Source of the DNA: Bacillus sp. CH140a_4T
GTDB taxonomy: Bacteria > Bacillota > Bacilli > Bacillales > Bacillaceae_G
Reading direction: 5' to 3'
Length of the DNA: 64,000 bases
NCBI RefSeq assembly: GCF_008923725.1
Contig: NZ_WBPF01000005.1
Coordinates: 790,293 to 854,292 of the forward strand
Under the pieces are notes generated by a model. That model was not told where the DNA came from, ran no database searches, and saw only the letters and a program-made list of their open reading frames with translations. A program made the position numbers and the translations under genes. This document shows positions 1 to 7,726 of this stretch, in pieces; position 1 is the first letter of the stretch, and every line of letters begins with the position of its first letter.

Positions 1-495
1 ATATTTTTTCAGCTGCGGATAACCGTGTGCTGGTAACATTTCAGAATGCGTATAAATATTAATTTCTTTTCCTTCTGTTTGCTTTAATAACTCTTCTAAC
101 GCAAATAAATTATGACCAGTAACTACAATTGCCTTACCTTCTACATGGTTTTGCGTAATTTGAACAGGCTCTGGAACACCAAAATGATTCGTATGCGCCT
201 CATCTAACAACTCCATTACTCGTAGAGCTGATTTCCCTACTTTCATAGCCATATCAATATGTTCTTGTTCATTAAAGTTAGAATTTGTTAATGTCATATA
301 CAGCGCTTCTTGCGTTGTAGCATCTACAAATGCATCAGTATACCCTAGCTGAGCAGCATGCGTACGATAAGCAGCAATTCCTTTTAACCCAAACACAATC
401 GTATCTTGTAAACTTGCAATTGTTTCATTTTTACCGCAAACACCGATTACTTTACATCCGCCTGTTGGCGTTTGTTCACATTGATAACAGAACAT
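1..495 (-). CDS. hcp: Hydroxylamine reductase / hybrid cluster protein Hcp, 5' part only
   Basis: The gene starts at 495 and runs off the left edge, leaving 165 codons of a protein that is usually about 550 residues. The N-terminus begins MFCYQCEQTP and has cysteines at 3, 6, 14 and 20, the CX2CX7CX5C spacing that binds the N-terminal cubane cluster of class I Hcp proteins. The family is cytoplasmic, carries a second hybrid Fe-S-O cluster (its ligands lie outside the window) and reduces hydroxylamine or nitric oxide under anaerobic nitrosative stress. An Fnr-type palindrome lies 66-81 bases upstream, fitting anaerobic control. The identity is firm; the physiological substrate is debated for the whole family. 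Confidence 0.93.
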   Translation of the reverse strand, partial: MFCYQCEQTPTGGCKVIGVCGKNETIASLQDTIVFGLKGIAAYRTHAAQLGYTDAFVDATTQEALYMTLTNSNFNEQEHIDMAMKVGKSALRVMELLDEAHTNHFGVPEPVQITQNHVEGKAIVVTGHNLFALEELLKQTEGKEINIYTHSEMLPAHGYPQLKKY

Positions 496-560
496 TATCA
501 TCCCACCCTCTCCCAATCATTCCTTACAACCTAAGCATAATACCCATTGAGAAAAAGGGA

Positions 561-576
561 TGTGATATCAATCACA
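561..576. promoter_or_regulatory. Fnr/Crp-type operator upstream of hcp
   Basis: TGTGATATCAATCACA is a perfect TGTGA-N6-TCACA palindrome, the consensus for Bacillus Fnr and Crp-family proteins. On the minus strand a TATTAT -10 element lies at 542-537, so a start point near 530 would put the operator centre close to -40, the activating position for Fnr. A related second copy with a 4-base spacer lies at 593-606. That Fnr is the protein that binds is an inference. Confidence 0.75.
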
Positions 577-592
577 ATAATATATAAAAATT

Positions 593-606
593 TGTGACAG
601 TTCACA
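593..606. promoter_or_regulatory. Second TGTGA/TCACA dyad with short spacer
   Basis: TGTGACAGTTCACA holds both half-sites of the neighbouring Fnr-type operator but with 4 instead of 6 bases between them. It may be a weak accessory site or a decayed duplicate; the spacing is not that of a normal Fnr site. Confidence 0.4.
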
Positions 607-699
607 TTGTTGACATAATATTTTTATTGACACCAAAAAACATTACATAATCATATTGTTCAGGTTTTCAAATATCTAAACTATTGCTGAATCACATAT

Positions 700-757
700 T
701 TAACTTTCTAGTTTATAGTACGAAATGAAAATTTCGTACTATAAACTAGAAAGTTAA
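700..757. repeat. 27-bp perfect inverted repeat with 4-base loop
   Basis: The arm at 700-726 is exactly complementary to that at 731-757, separated by GAAA. The stem is AT-rich and much longer than a normal terminator, no T-run follows on either strand, and no gene next to it needs one. It lies in the gene-free stretch between hcp (495) and the small gene at 1038. It could be a remnant of a small mobile repeat or a structured RNA; its function is unknown. Confidence 0.85.
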
Positions 758-772
758 CAAAAATAGACATAC

Positions 773-823
773 AAAAAAGCTATTCTTTCTTTTTATTATT
801 CAACTGAAAGAATAGCTTTTTTT
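773..823. terminator. Hairpin terminator, usable in both directions
   Basis: A 17-bp stem (773-789 paired with 806-822) has A-runs and T-runs at its ends. It would stop transcription entering from either side of the 496-1037 gene-free stretch; no gene directly in front of it was found. Confidence 0.7.
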
Positions 824-976
824 CATTTTGAAGAACTATCAATTTTTTGATTAAAGATTTTATGAAAAATCACTTTATTTACAATACATTTACACTATCT
901 TTACAATGTTTACATTATTTATATGATATATTTATATAGAATCTACTTAAGAAATTTCATGTACATTGTTATCTTT

Positions 977-1007
977 ATAATCTCTGATCTGATTGATAAG
1001 AGATTAT
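977..1007. promoter_or_regulatory. Dyad in leader of the 34-aa gene
   Basis: ATAATCTCT (977-985) and AGAGATTAT (999-1007) form a 9-bp inverted repeat with a 13-base gap, 30 bases before the small gene at 1038. It may be an operator or an RNA hairpin; there is no evidence to choose. Confidence 0.4.
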
Positions 1008-1037
1008 GTTATATTTTCATACCAGGGGTGAATTAGG

Positions 1038-1142
1038 ATGACTGAAACTTTAAAAACACTTATAATGCTTGATGCTACTTACGTTGTTATAGCAATTATG
1101 ACGGTACTGGTATTTGTATACTTGGAATTAAAATCTCAGTAA
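1038..1142 (+). CDS. 34-aa single-span membrane peptide, unknown
   Basis: The reading frame begins MTETLKTLIMLDATYVVIAI and ends in YLELKSQ. A hydrophobic stretch of about 20 residues from residue 14 to 27 and beyond suggests one membrane helix with a short acidic/basic tail. An AGGGGTGA-like ribosome site lies 8-15 bases before the ATG, the upstream region has its own dyad, and a bidirectional terminator follows at 1190. I do not recognise the family. Small membrane peptides of this type are common in Bacillus but usually escape annotation. Clean translation signals and framing by regulatory structures support it; there is no homology evidence. Confidence 0.55.
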   Translation: MTETLKTLIMLDATYVVIAIMTVLVFVYLELKSQ

Positions 1143-1189
1143 CGTATGCAGGCATAATTGATAGCTTCGCATTTAAATATAGTTAGAAG

Positions 1190-1223
1190 AAAGCGAGGAG
1201 AAAATTGTTTCTCCTCGCTTTTA
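1190..1223. terminator. Shared terminator of the 34-aa gene and bla
   Basis: AAGCGAGGAG pairs with CTCCTCGCTT around an AAAATTGTTT loop, with T's on both strands, between two convergent genes. Confidence 0.85.
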
Positions 1224-1238
1224 TATTCCCACAGTTTC

Positions 1239-2012
1239 TTATTTCAACAAATCCAATGTATGTAAAAGTAATCCTCTGTCCCCTACGTCTCCATGACCAG
1301 GCACTACTGCATTTATATTGCCATATCGCTTCAGCACATTTTCAATCGATGTAGGCCATTCATTTACATAGGCATCAGCGACATTCCCTAAATTTTTAGC
1401 TTCCGCAGACTTTACTAAACAACCTCCAGCTAAAATGTTGTATTGCGGTAACCATACGACAATATTATCTTCTGTATGTCCTTTCCCCGGATAAAACGTT
1501 TCTACTTTCATATTTCCAAACTTCCAATTTGTAATGGTTTGTAAGTCTCCAAGTGGTTCTTCATATCCATTTTTCTTTGCTAGTTCTGCAGTTAGTGTTG
1601 TACTATGCGCTTTAATGCCTCTTTCTTTCAACGTTTTTATTCCTCCAATTCGATCAGCGTGCGCATGTGTAATAATGACATCCGTTACCCGTTTCTTAAA
1701 TTTCTTTTCTACCATCTCTATTAATTCCTTCGTTAACTTATCATCCCAAGAAGAATCAACAAGTACTAACCCTTTAGAAGTAATAAGAACTAGACCGTTC
1801 GAAGGAACTGCTTCTCCGTTAAAATAACCTAACTCCGTATGAACCCATACATTTTTGTTTAACTGAGAAATTGAAATAGTTCCTGTCTCATTCTTTATTA
1901 TTTTTTGCTCTAGCTTTTGTTCCGCTTGTACAGAAGAAATTGTACTAATAAATTGAGTTGCTCCTAGTAAACTAACACATACCCCTAATTTTAATAGTGT
2001 ATTTTTTTTCAT
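1239..2012 (-). CDS. bla2: BcII-type subclass B1 metallo-beta-lactamase
   Basis: The 257-residue precursor hydrolyses the beta-lactam ring of penicillins, cephalosporins and carbapenems outside the membrane, using one or two zinc ions. A signal peptide ends near Ala30 (SSVQA). Zinc ligands are visible: His116, His118 and Asp120 in HAHAD, His179 in KGHTED, Cys198 in GGCLV and His240 in PGHGD. The sequence resembles B. cereus BcII along its whole length, including the MKKNTLLK start. An upstream in-frame TTG would add seven residues, but the ATG at 2012 gives the known precursor length and has GGTGGAG just before it. It is monocistronic, ending against the terminator at 1190-1223. Confidence 0.97.
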   Translation of the reverse strand: MKKNTLLKLGVCVSLLGATQFISTISSVQAEQKLEQKIIKNETGTISISQLNKNVWVHTELGYFNGEAVPSNGLVLITSKGLVLVDSSWDDKLTKELIEMVEKKFKKRVTDVIITHAHADRIGGIKTLKERGIKAHSTTLTAELAKKNGYEEPLGDLQTITNWKFGNMKVETFYPGKGHTEDNIVVWLPQYNILAGGCLVKSAEAKNLGNVADAYVNEWPTSIENVLKRYGNINAVVPGHGDVGDRGLLLHTLDLLK

Positions 2013-2208
2013 TTTCTCCACCCTTTCCTTCAAACGAAATAGTTATTACCTATATTAGACAATTCATCTCAAATGTTTGTTCCATCTTTTCTTACATATT
2101 TTTCATACCATTAATAAAAAGCGTACAAAATTTTGTACGCTTTAATTTTGTTAAATTATAACATTCATACTATAATTTATTTACAGCCCTTTAACGGAGG
2201 TGTTTTTA

Positions 2209-2499
2209 ATGACTCTCTTCGCTTCTCCATCATTATTCATTCTGGCAATCATTTCATTTGCATTAGCTTATTTCATCGGAGTAAAACAATACACTTGGCT
2301 CTTATCAGGATTCAACGAACGCCGTGTGCCAGATAAAGGTAAGTTATCGAAAATAGTTGGTCTTTATAATTTAATTGCCGGTGTTATCGCCACAATTGGT
2401 AGTGTCTTCATTACTCCTAATGTAAAAATTGTATTTCCTATCATTATAGTTGGACACTTTATAATCGCTGCTTATGTAAATACACGCATGGTGCAATGA
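2209..2499 (+). CDS. DUF3784-like small membrane protein
   Basis: The 96-residue protein has three predicted membrane spans (about residues 5-22, 45-65 and 70-90) and a basic loop with FNERRVPDKGKLSK between the first two, the pattern of DUF3784 proteins of unknown role. The ATG at 2209 is chosen because GGAGG lies 8 bases before it; an in-frame GTG at 2200 overlaps that ribosome site. The gene stands alone and ends in a terminator shared with the convergent gene on the other strand. No function can be given. Confidence 0.75.
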   Translation: MTLFASPSLFILAIISFALAYFIGVKQYTWLLSGFNERRVPDKGKLSKIVGLYNLIAGVIATIGSVFITPNVKIVFPIIIVGHFIIAAYVNTRMVQ

Positions 2500-2531
2500 A
2501 AAAAGATCACCTAAATGGATGATCTTTTTTA
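2499..2531. terminator. Bidirectional terminator
   Basis: AAAAAAGATCA and TGATCTTTTTT form a stem between the convergent genes ending at 2499 and 2529, so it serves both. Confidence 0.85.
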
Positions 2532-2810
2532 TAATTTATCGACATATTGCTTCGCTTCTAATAAGGAAAAACCAAAAGCCTCTCTTACTCTCTTAACTGC
2601 TGTAACTGTTTTTCCTTCTTCCATAAGCTGACGCAACTCTTTATTAATTTCAGGTTCTCTATCTATAATTCCCATTTCTTTCGAAATTAGCTGTAATCTA
2701 TCTTCCATCCTCTTTAAACGTGCATCCGTTTTCTTTTCGATTCTATTTAATTTTTCAACGATATAAATAAACCCAAAGACCGCTATCGGTATGATCATCC
2801 AAAATTCCAT
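2529..2810 (-). CDS. Membrane-anchored protein with ribosomal L7/L12-like C-terminal domain
   Basis: The 93-residue protein has an N-terminal membrane span (about residues 2-19), a charged helical linker likely to form a coiled coil (about 20-45), and a C-terminal segment GKTVTAVKRVREAFGFSLLE followed by AKQYVDKL. That segment matches the KxVREhTGLGLKEAKxLVD signature at the end of ribosomal protein L7/L12. In L12 this domain contacts translation factors; a membrane-tethered copy cannot be a normal stalk protein, and its role is unknown. GAGGAGG precedes the ATG. It stands alone. Confidence 0.8.
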   Translation of the reverse strand: MEFWMIIPIAVFGFIYIVEKLNRIEKKTDARLKRMEDRLQLISKEMGIIDREPEINKELRQLMEEGKTVTAVKRVREAFGFSLLEAKQYVDKL

Positions 2811-2943
2811 GACTATTCCTCCTCATTAGCTTTCATTTGTTTTATTTCACTAACTTATGTAAATTTTACCACGAAACACATTTAATGTATAATAGTAATA
2901 TACAACACTGTTAATAAAACCTTTTATTTTAGGGGGGCACTTT

Positions 2944-3138
2944 ATGAAAAGATTTTTTAAGACGTTACTACAATTTGTAGTCCTTTCAATTGCACTACAT
3001 TTATTATTTGATATCGTTGGCTGGCTTGTTTTCAATGCGCCAATTAAAAATAAACAAATGATTATTTCCCTACTAACAACCTCATGGCTTATGTACATGT
3101 ACCGAGACAAATTTTTTAAAACATTCACTTCGAATTAA
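2944..3138 (+). CDS. 64-aa membrane protein, unknown
   Basis: A 64-residue protein with two hydrophobic stretches (about residues 8-32 and 38-52) and basic ends (MKRFFKT, YRDKFFKTF). AGGGGGG lies 5-11 bases before the ATG and a terminator follows directly. I do not recognise the family. The signals for expression are good, so it is probably real. Confidence 0.7.
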   Translation: MKRFFKTLLQFVVLSIALHLLFDIVGWLVFNAPIKNKQMIISLLTTSWLMYMYRDKFFKTFTSN

Positions 3139-3140
3139 CT

Positions 3141-3177
3141 AAAAAAACTTCATCGATAAAAGATGAAGTTTTTTCTT
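3141..3177 (+). terminator. Rho-independent terminator
   Basis: AAAACTTCATC and GATGAAGTTTT pair around a short A-rich loop, then a T-run. Confidence 0.85.
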
Positions 3178-3249
3178 TTTCTCTCATTCTATCTATTTAC
3201 TACTGTATAATAGAACTAACATTCTGTCTTTTTAAAGAAAGGAGTCACT

Positions 3250-4287
3250 ATGAACTTAAAAAGTAACAATATATATGAGAAAATGAGACAATATTCCGTT
3301 GCAGGGTTAAGCCTTGCCATTATACGCGATGGCAAACTAGACGAAGCGGCAGCTTTCGGAACACTTGAATCTGGAACAACTAAAACTATCACTACGGATT
3401 CTATATTCAACTCTTGTTCTATTAGTAAATTCATCACCGCAATACTCGTACTAACGTTATCAGATCAAAAAGTTGTGCATTTAGACGAAGACATAAATGA
3501 TAAACTCATATCTTGGAATATACCTACCAATCTATTTACCTCACAGAAAAAAGTCACGTTGCGAAATTTATTAAGTCACCAATCTGGAATTATTGATCCT
3601 CCTAATAGTTTTGAGCATTTTACACTTGTACAAGGGCGACCAAACATGTCTGAAATCCTCGCTGGTAAAACATCATATTGCCCAGTACCGATAGAAATAA
3701 CTTATACACCAGAAAGTGAATTTCACTACTCTGATGCAAACTTTTGTATTATTGAACTACTACTTGAAGATATAACTGGAAAACCATTCAATCTTTTACT
3801 AGAAAAATATATCTTTCAGCCACTCCAGCTAAAGAATAGTACAGTATTCTCTACTGTAGATATAAATAAAATGGCGGCCTTTGCTTGTGGGCATAATAAA
3901 GATGGCACCGTTACAAATGAGCAGTATCCATTTTATCCATTCGCAGCTGCTTCAGATATTTGGACAACATCAACAGACTTATCAACTTTAGTAATTGAAA
4001 TCATTCATTCCTTACAAGGAAAGGGAAGACTAAAACTTTCTCAAAAATTAATACAAGATATGCTTTCTCCTCAAGGTTGCTCAAAATGGACTGGACTAGG
4101 TGTTTTTCTAGATGATTCTAACGAAGACTTACAAATGTATTCCCTTGGATGGGGCGTAGGATTTCAATGTATGATGGTATGCTATCCATACCGAGGTAAT
4201 GGTGCTGTTATTATGACGAACACTGACTTAGGTGTTCATCAAATGGAAGGGATTATTGGTGACGTTTTAAAAACGTTATCCTTATAA
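3250..4287 (+). CDS. Serine hydrolase of the class C beta-lactamase / esterase family
   Basis: 345 residues. The nucleophile motif SxxK is SISK at 57-60, and the second motif appears as YSDANF at 160-165, so the usual Tyr-x-Asn is Tyr-Ser-Asp, as in some esterases of the group. A clear third motif (KTG or HxG) is not visible. No signal peptide is present, so the enzyme is probably cytoplasmic, acting as an esterase or D-aminopeptidase rather than a resistance enzyme. AAAGGAG precedes the ATG. It is a single gene ended by a terminator. The substrate is unknown. Confidence 0.8.
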   Translation: MNLKSNNIYEKMRQYSVAGLSLAIIRDGKLDEAAAFGTLESGTTKTITTDSIFNSCSISKFITAILVLTLSDQKVVHLDEDINDKLISWNIPTNLFTSQKKVTLRNLLSHQSGIIDPPNSFEHFTLVQGRPNMSEILAGKTSYCPVPIEITYTPESEFHYSDANFCIIELLLEDITGKPFNLLLEKYIFQPLQLKNSTVFSTVDINKMAAFACGHNKDGTVTNEQYPFYPFAAASDIWTTSTDLSTLVIEIIHSLQGKGRLKLSQKLIQDMLSPQGCSKWTGLGVFLDDSNEDLQMYSLGWGVGFQCMMVCYPYRGNGAVIMTNTDLGVHQMEGIIGDVLKTLSL

Positions 4288-4289
4288 TA

Positions 4290-4326
4290 TAAAGAAAGAA
4301 GCTGTTCCTTCCAGCTTCTTTCTTTA
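4290..4326. terminator. Bidirectional terminator
   Basis: A 15-bp stem, AAAGAAAGAAGCTG pairing with CAGCTTCTTTCTTT, lies between two convergent genes. Confidence 0.85.
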
Positions 4327-4578
4327 TATAACATTTTTCGCAACAATTTTTATATGTTCTGGTGCAATAATCTCCGTTATACTTTCTTGGAAATCTTCCT
4401 GCAACATTTCTTCAATATGTTCTAGCTGCACTTCAACATGTGTACATTCTAAATTATGTATATTTAATAATCCATAATGATCTTTTTTCTTAATTACTAA
4501 ATATTGATTTTCCTCTGTTACAAGTACAGAGCCTAATCGTACTCCTAGTAGGCGTTGATCATCAAACTTCACGATCAT
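4324..4578 (-). CDS. 84-aa hypothetical protein
   Basis: A soluble acidic protein of 84 residues beginning MIVKFDDQRLLGVRLGS and rich in Glu and His towards the middle; no membrane span or cysteine pair. A GGGGG ribosome site precedes the ATG. It shares a terminator with the convergent serine hydrolase gene. I do not recognise the family. The 277 bases between it and 4856 hold no gene that I can see. Confidence 0.65.
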   Translation of the reverse strand: MIVKFDDQRLLGVRLGSVLVTEENQYLVIKKKDHYGLLNIHNLECTHVEVQLEHIEEMLQEDFQESITEIIAPEHIKIVAKNVI

Positions 4579-4855
4579 TTCCCCCTTTCTTAACCCAAAA
4601 CGCGATTGTTATGTAATAAAATAATATTTCAGGTAATCTATTCTTTATAAACTATATCATAATTTGTTAAAATATAAATATCATATTTCTTTTTACTAAA
4701 AGCCCCCTATTCTTTTATATATTTCGATACAAAAAACTTTCTCAACACAAAATTAGAATTTTCAGTTTTTATTCTTATGAAAATCTATTATAATAAAGTT
4801 AATAAATGTTTGACCTCTCCTAATTCATGTACATATGGATGATCAGTAGTCGCTG

Positions 4856-5893
4856 CTACTGATCTATTTTTTTGATTTCAGAAAGTAAATACGCTGCATC
4901 CTTTCCTACACCACAAATAAGTGCAGAACCTCTTTGAGATTGCCACGGTAAACCGATATAATATAGTCCTCTCACGGGACTTATTCCTCTTACATGATTA
5001 GGAAATCCTTTCTCATTCACTGCTTTTTCTATTTCAATCCATTTATAGTTCTGAATAAAACCAGTTGACCATATAATACTTCCTACGCTATACGTGCCAC
5101 CATTTTGAAACATAATGCTATTTTCTGATGCACTAACCACTTTTTCCTCTAGTTTAATTACTCCACTACGAATAAGTTCCTTTCCTTCAAAACCAAAAAT
5201 AGGATCCTTTCTCTTCTGAAACCATTTTCCCCTCTTTGTATTTACTTCAGCGTACAATAAACCCAATTTTTCTAACCAATTAAAAATGCTTGTTCTAAAA
5301 AGATGTAGCGGTAAAAATGTTAAAGGATGACTGATAGACATTGTAACTTCATGAGTTTTTGCAAGTTCTATTGCAATTTGCATTCCGGAATTCCCGCCAC
5401 CTACTACTAGTACTTTTCCCTTAGGAATTTGTGATGGTGATTTATATTGTGATGAATGTATTTGAAAAACATGTGATGAAAGATGTTGTGAAAATGAGGG
5501 GATATACGGTTGCTGAAAGCCACCTGTTGCGATAACAACCCTTTTTGATTGTAAAATTTCTGTAGGAGTATGTAATTCAAATATATCTTTTTCTTTCTTT
5601 ATTTTAATAACTTCAGTTTGCAATTGGACCGGTAATTTAAAATGCCTTGCATATTCTTCTAAATACGTTGCCATTTCATCTTTACTTGGAAATCCATTTC
5701 CTTTTACTATCATAGCTGGTAAACTACTATATTCCCTCGGTGTGAAGAGCTGTAAAGAATCATATCGATTTCTCCACGAATCACCAATTCGGTCTCCAGC
5801 CTCAAGTAATAAAAAATTATACCCTGCTTGCTTCAAGTAATATCCCATTGTTAATCCAGCTTGACCTGCTCCAATAATAATTACATCTAGCAT
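4856..5893 (-). CDS. Flavin-containing monooxygenase-like FAD/NAD(P) oxidoreductase
   Basis: 345 residues. GAGQAG at 8-13 is the FAD-binding Rossmann motif directly after the start, VVGGGNSG near residue 170 is the NAD(P)-binding motif, and a WSTGF motif lies near residue 285, the order seen in YpdA/CzcO-like flavoproteins. It probably uses NADPH to reduce FAD for oxygenation or disulfide reduction; the substrate is unknown. The ATG at 5893 is chosen because AAGGAGG stands 6 bases before it; a longer frame to 5968 has no ribosome site. It is a lone gene. Confidence 0.85.
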   Translation of the reverse strand: MLDVIIIGAGQAGLTMGYYLKQAGYNFLLLEAGDRIGDSWRNRYDSLQLFTPREYSSLPAMIVKGNGFPSKDEMATYLEEYARHFKLPVQLQTEVIKIKKEKDIFELHTPTEILQSKRVVIATGGFQQPYIPSFSQHLSSHVFQIHSSQYKSPSQIPKGKVLVVGGGNSGMQIAIELAKTHEVTMSISHPLTFLPLHLFRTSIFNWLEKLGLLYAEVNTKRGKWFQKRKDPIFGFEGKELIRSGVIKLEEKVVSASENSIMFQNGGTYSVGSIIWSTGFIQNYKWIEIEKAVNEKGFPNHVRGISPVRGLYYIGLPWQSQRGSALICGVGKDAAYLLSEIKKIDQ

Positions 5894-5995
5894 CTTTTTC
5901 CTCCTTCTTAAAACGTATAAATATATGTTCATTTGTTCATATGTTTTAAGATACGATTTATTCTTCAATATTTCAATCTGTTTAACAAAATGAAA

Positions 5996-6027
5996 AAGAG
6001 TAGTTCGCTACTTTATGAACTACTCTT
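5996..6027 (-). terminator. Terminator of the regulator/glyoxalase operon
   Basis: AAGAGTAGTTC and GAACTACTCTT form an 11-bp stem. T's follow on the minus strand, 70 bases beyond the end of the gene at 6098. Confidence 0.75.
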
Positions 6028-6097
6028 CATTCCATTTATTTAACACGTAATTACACTACTCAATTTAGGAAAACTTGTATATGGATTTCTTCCATTT

Positions 6098-6451
6098 CTA
6101 CAATTTCTCCTCATAAAATATAATTCTATTTAAAAATGGATCAATCACAGTTAATTCCACAGTATCCCACGGTGTTCTCTCTATATCGGGTTTTGAATAC
6201 GCATATCCTTTATTCAATAATATAGAATGATAATCCTCTACATTATCTATTTTCACCCGAATCGCACCACCTGGCGAAGCATCCCCATGATGTTCTGATA
6301 AATGTATTACAGCATCATGTAACGAAATTTGCATATATAATGGCATATGTTCCTCATACCGATGTTCCCAATCCATTTTAAACCCTAAAAAATTCAAATA
6401 AAATAGCCTTGCTTTTTCAACATCAAAAATTCTAAATATAGGTGTAATCAT
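6098..6451 (-). CDS. Glyoxalase / bleomycin-resistance fold protein
   Basis: A 117-residue protein with one vicinal-oxygen-chelate unit: an N-terminal ITPIFRIFDVEKARLFYLNF strand-helix, a central IHLSEHHG strand and a C-terminal ELTVIDPFLNRIIFYE strand. Such proteins bind metal and act as lyases, dioxygenases or drug-binding proteins, usually as dimers. AGGAGGAG precedes the ATG. It follows the Crp-type regulator gene by 13 bases on the same strand, so they are probably co-transcribed. The ligand is unknown. Confidence 0.82.
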   Translation of the reverse strand: MITPIFRIFDVEKARLFYLNFLGFKMDWEHRYEEHMPLYMQISLHDAVIHLSEHHGDASPGGAIRVKIDNVEDYHSILLNKGYAYSKPDIERTPWDTVELTVIDPFLNRIIFYEEKL

Positions 6452-6464
6452 TTATAATCTCCTC

Positions 6465-7157
6465 CTATTTATAAACATCTGCCGCCAATTCCCTCAAAAC
6501 ATCCACATTCACTACTTCAAAGCAACCATTGTTCTTCTTTATAATCTCTTTATCACAAAAAATATTTAATGTACGTAATAGATGCCGATAACTCGTTCCT
6601 AACAATTCAGCTGTTTCTGTTAAATTCCCACTAAATACAATTCGATTTCCGTGCTGCACCGCTCGTTCCCCCGCTGCTAACATGTAACTCGCTAGTCTAT
6701 TTTCAAGTGGATATAGTAAATTAATTGTACTATTTTTTGAAAGTCGGTTTAATTTATGTGCTAACGATCCGCAAATACATCGTAAAAATTTTGCATCATG
6801 AAATAGTTGATTTCTCACTTTCCCTAAAGGTAAACCAACACAATATGAATCTGCCATTACTTGTACGTTTGAAGCTGTCTTTTGAGAATGAATTAACTCC
6901 ACATCTCCTAACAGCTGCAAGCTATCATAAAAGCATAATAATACAGATTTCCCATTACTTAATGTATTAAATGCCTTCGCTTTTCCTTCAACGAAAAAAT
7001 ATAAATAATCTATCTCTTCATTTTCTCTGCAAATAAACTCATTCTTTTTGAAAAATATTAATTCCATATATGGATTCATATCATTACTAAAAAATGAGTC
7101 AATATTATTTTGTTTCATATACTCTGTTAATTTAATAGAATTACATATTTTCTTCAT
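6465..7157 (-). CDS. Crp/Fnr-family transcription regulator (YeiL-like)
   Basis: 230 residues. A cyclic-nucleotide-binding fold occupies about residues 30-145 (KKNEFICRENEEIDYLYFFV is its first strand pair) and a winged-helix DNA-binding domain follows, with the recognition region TETAELLGTSYRHLLRTL. Eight cysteines are spread over the chain, so a redox or Fe-S sensing role is possible but not shown. The start at 7157 has GGGGGA in front; an in-frame extension to 7196 has none. A perfect palindrome at 7211-7230 lies between it and the divergent transporter genes, which suggests self-control and control of them. Confidence 0.85.
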   Translation of the reverse strand: MKKICNSIKLTEYMKQNNIDSFFSNDMNPYMELIFFKKNEFICRENEEIDYLYFFVEGKAKAFNTLSNGKSVLLCFYDSLQLLGDVELIHSQKTASNVQVMADSYCVGLPLGKVRNQLFHDAKFLRCICGSLAHKLNRLSKNSTINLLYPLENRLASYMLAAGERAVQHGNRIVFSGNLTETAELLGTSYRHLLRTLNIFCDKEIIKKNNGCFEVVNVDVLRELAADVYK

Positions 7158-7210
7158 AGTTCCCCCGCCTTTACAACTCATCCCCATTGTAATCAAAAAT
7201 TTCTTTCTCT

Positions 7211-7230
7211 ACTATGACATATGTCATAGT
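7211..7230. promoter_or_regulatory. Perfect 20-bp palindrome, likely operator of the Crp-type regulator
   Basis: ACTATGACATATGTCATAGT reads the same on both strands. It lies midway between the divergent starts at 7157 and 7291 and has the TGACA-TGTCA shape bound by Crp/Fnr-family dimers. Confidence 0.75.
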
Positions 7231-7290
7231 AATACACAATTTCAGCATGATACAGTCATTACAAATATGAAAATTAAAGGGGATATTACA

Positions 7291-7713
7291 TTGTATAACT
7301 TTCTTTCTGTCTTTATTGGTGTGCTCATCGCCGTTATGCTTCCATTGAATGGGATTTTATCTGAATTAATTGGCAAGTATACAGCGAGTGTTGTCATTCA
7401 CCTTGTCGGTTTAATTGCTGTTATTTTCGTTTTAATTATAAACAAAAATAAAATTCGTTTCGAAAAAGGTATTCCACTTTTTCTATATAGCGCTGGAGCG
7501 ATTGGAGTATTCACTGTTCTTTTTAACAATATAAGTTTCTCCGTCCTTGGTGCCTCTATTACGATCGCATTAAGTTTACTCGGTCAATCTATTGCTTCCA
7601 TCGTTATTGACCATTTCGGCTTATTAGGAATGAAAGTTGCAAAGTTTGAAAAGAAAAAACTAATTGGATTATGTTTCATCTCTTCCGGAATTATAATCAT
7701 GACAATTTATTAA
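7291..7713 (+). CDS. DUF606 (YdcZ-like) DMT-family transporter subunit 1
   Basis: A 140-residue protein with five hydrophobic spans, the size and layout of DUF606 half-transporters of the drug/metabolite transporter superfamily. The TTG at 7291 is chosen because AAAGGGGA lies 7 bases before it; the ATG at 7267 has no ribosome site, and longer frames cross the operator. The second DUF606 gene follows after 13 bases, so the two probably form one heteromeric membrane carrier. The substrate is unknown. The divergent Crp-type regulator probably controls it. Confidence 0.8.
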   Translation: MYNFLSVFIGVLIAVMLPLNGILSELIGKYTASVVIHLVGLIAVIFVLIINKNKIRFEKGIPLFLYSAGAIGVFTVLFNNISFSVLGASITIALSLLGQSIASIVIDHFGLLGMKVAKFEKKKLIGLCFISSGIIIMTIY

Positions 7714-7726
7714 TGGAGGCAAGAAA

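Noticed and set aside
3250-4287. Serine hydrolase as a class C beta-lactamase
   Set aside because: SxxK is present, but the second motif is Tyr-Ser-Asp, the third motif is not visible and there is no signal peptide.
7048-7290. Longer N-terminus for the first DUF606 protein
   Set aside because: The extension would cross the perfect palindrome and the divergent regulator gene; the TTG at 7291 has the ribosome site.
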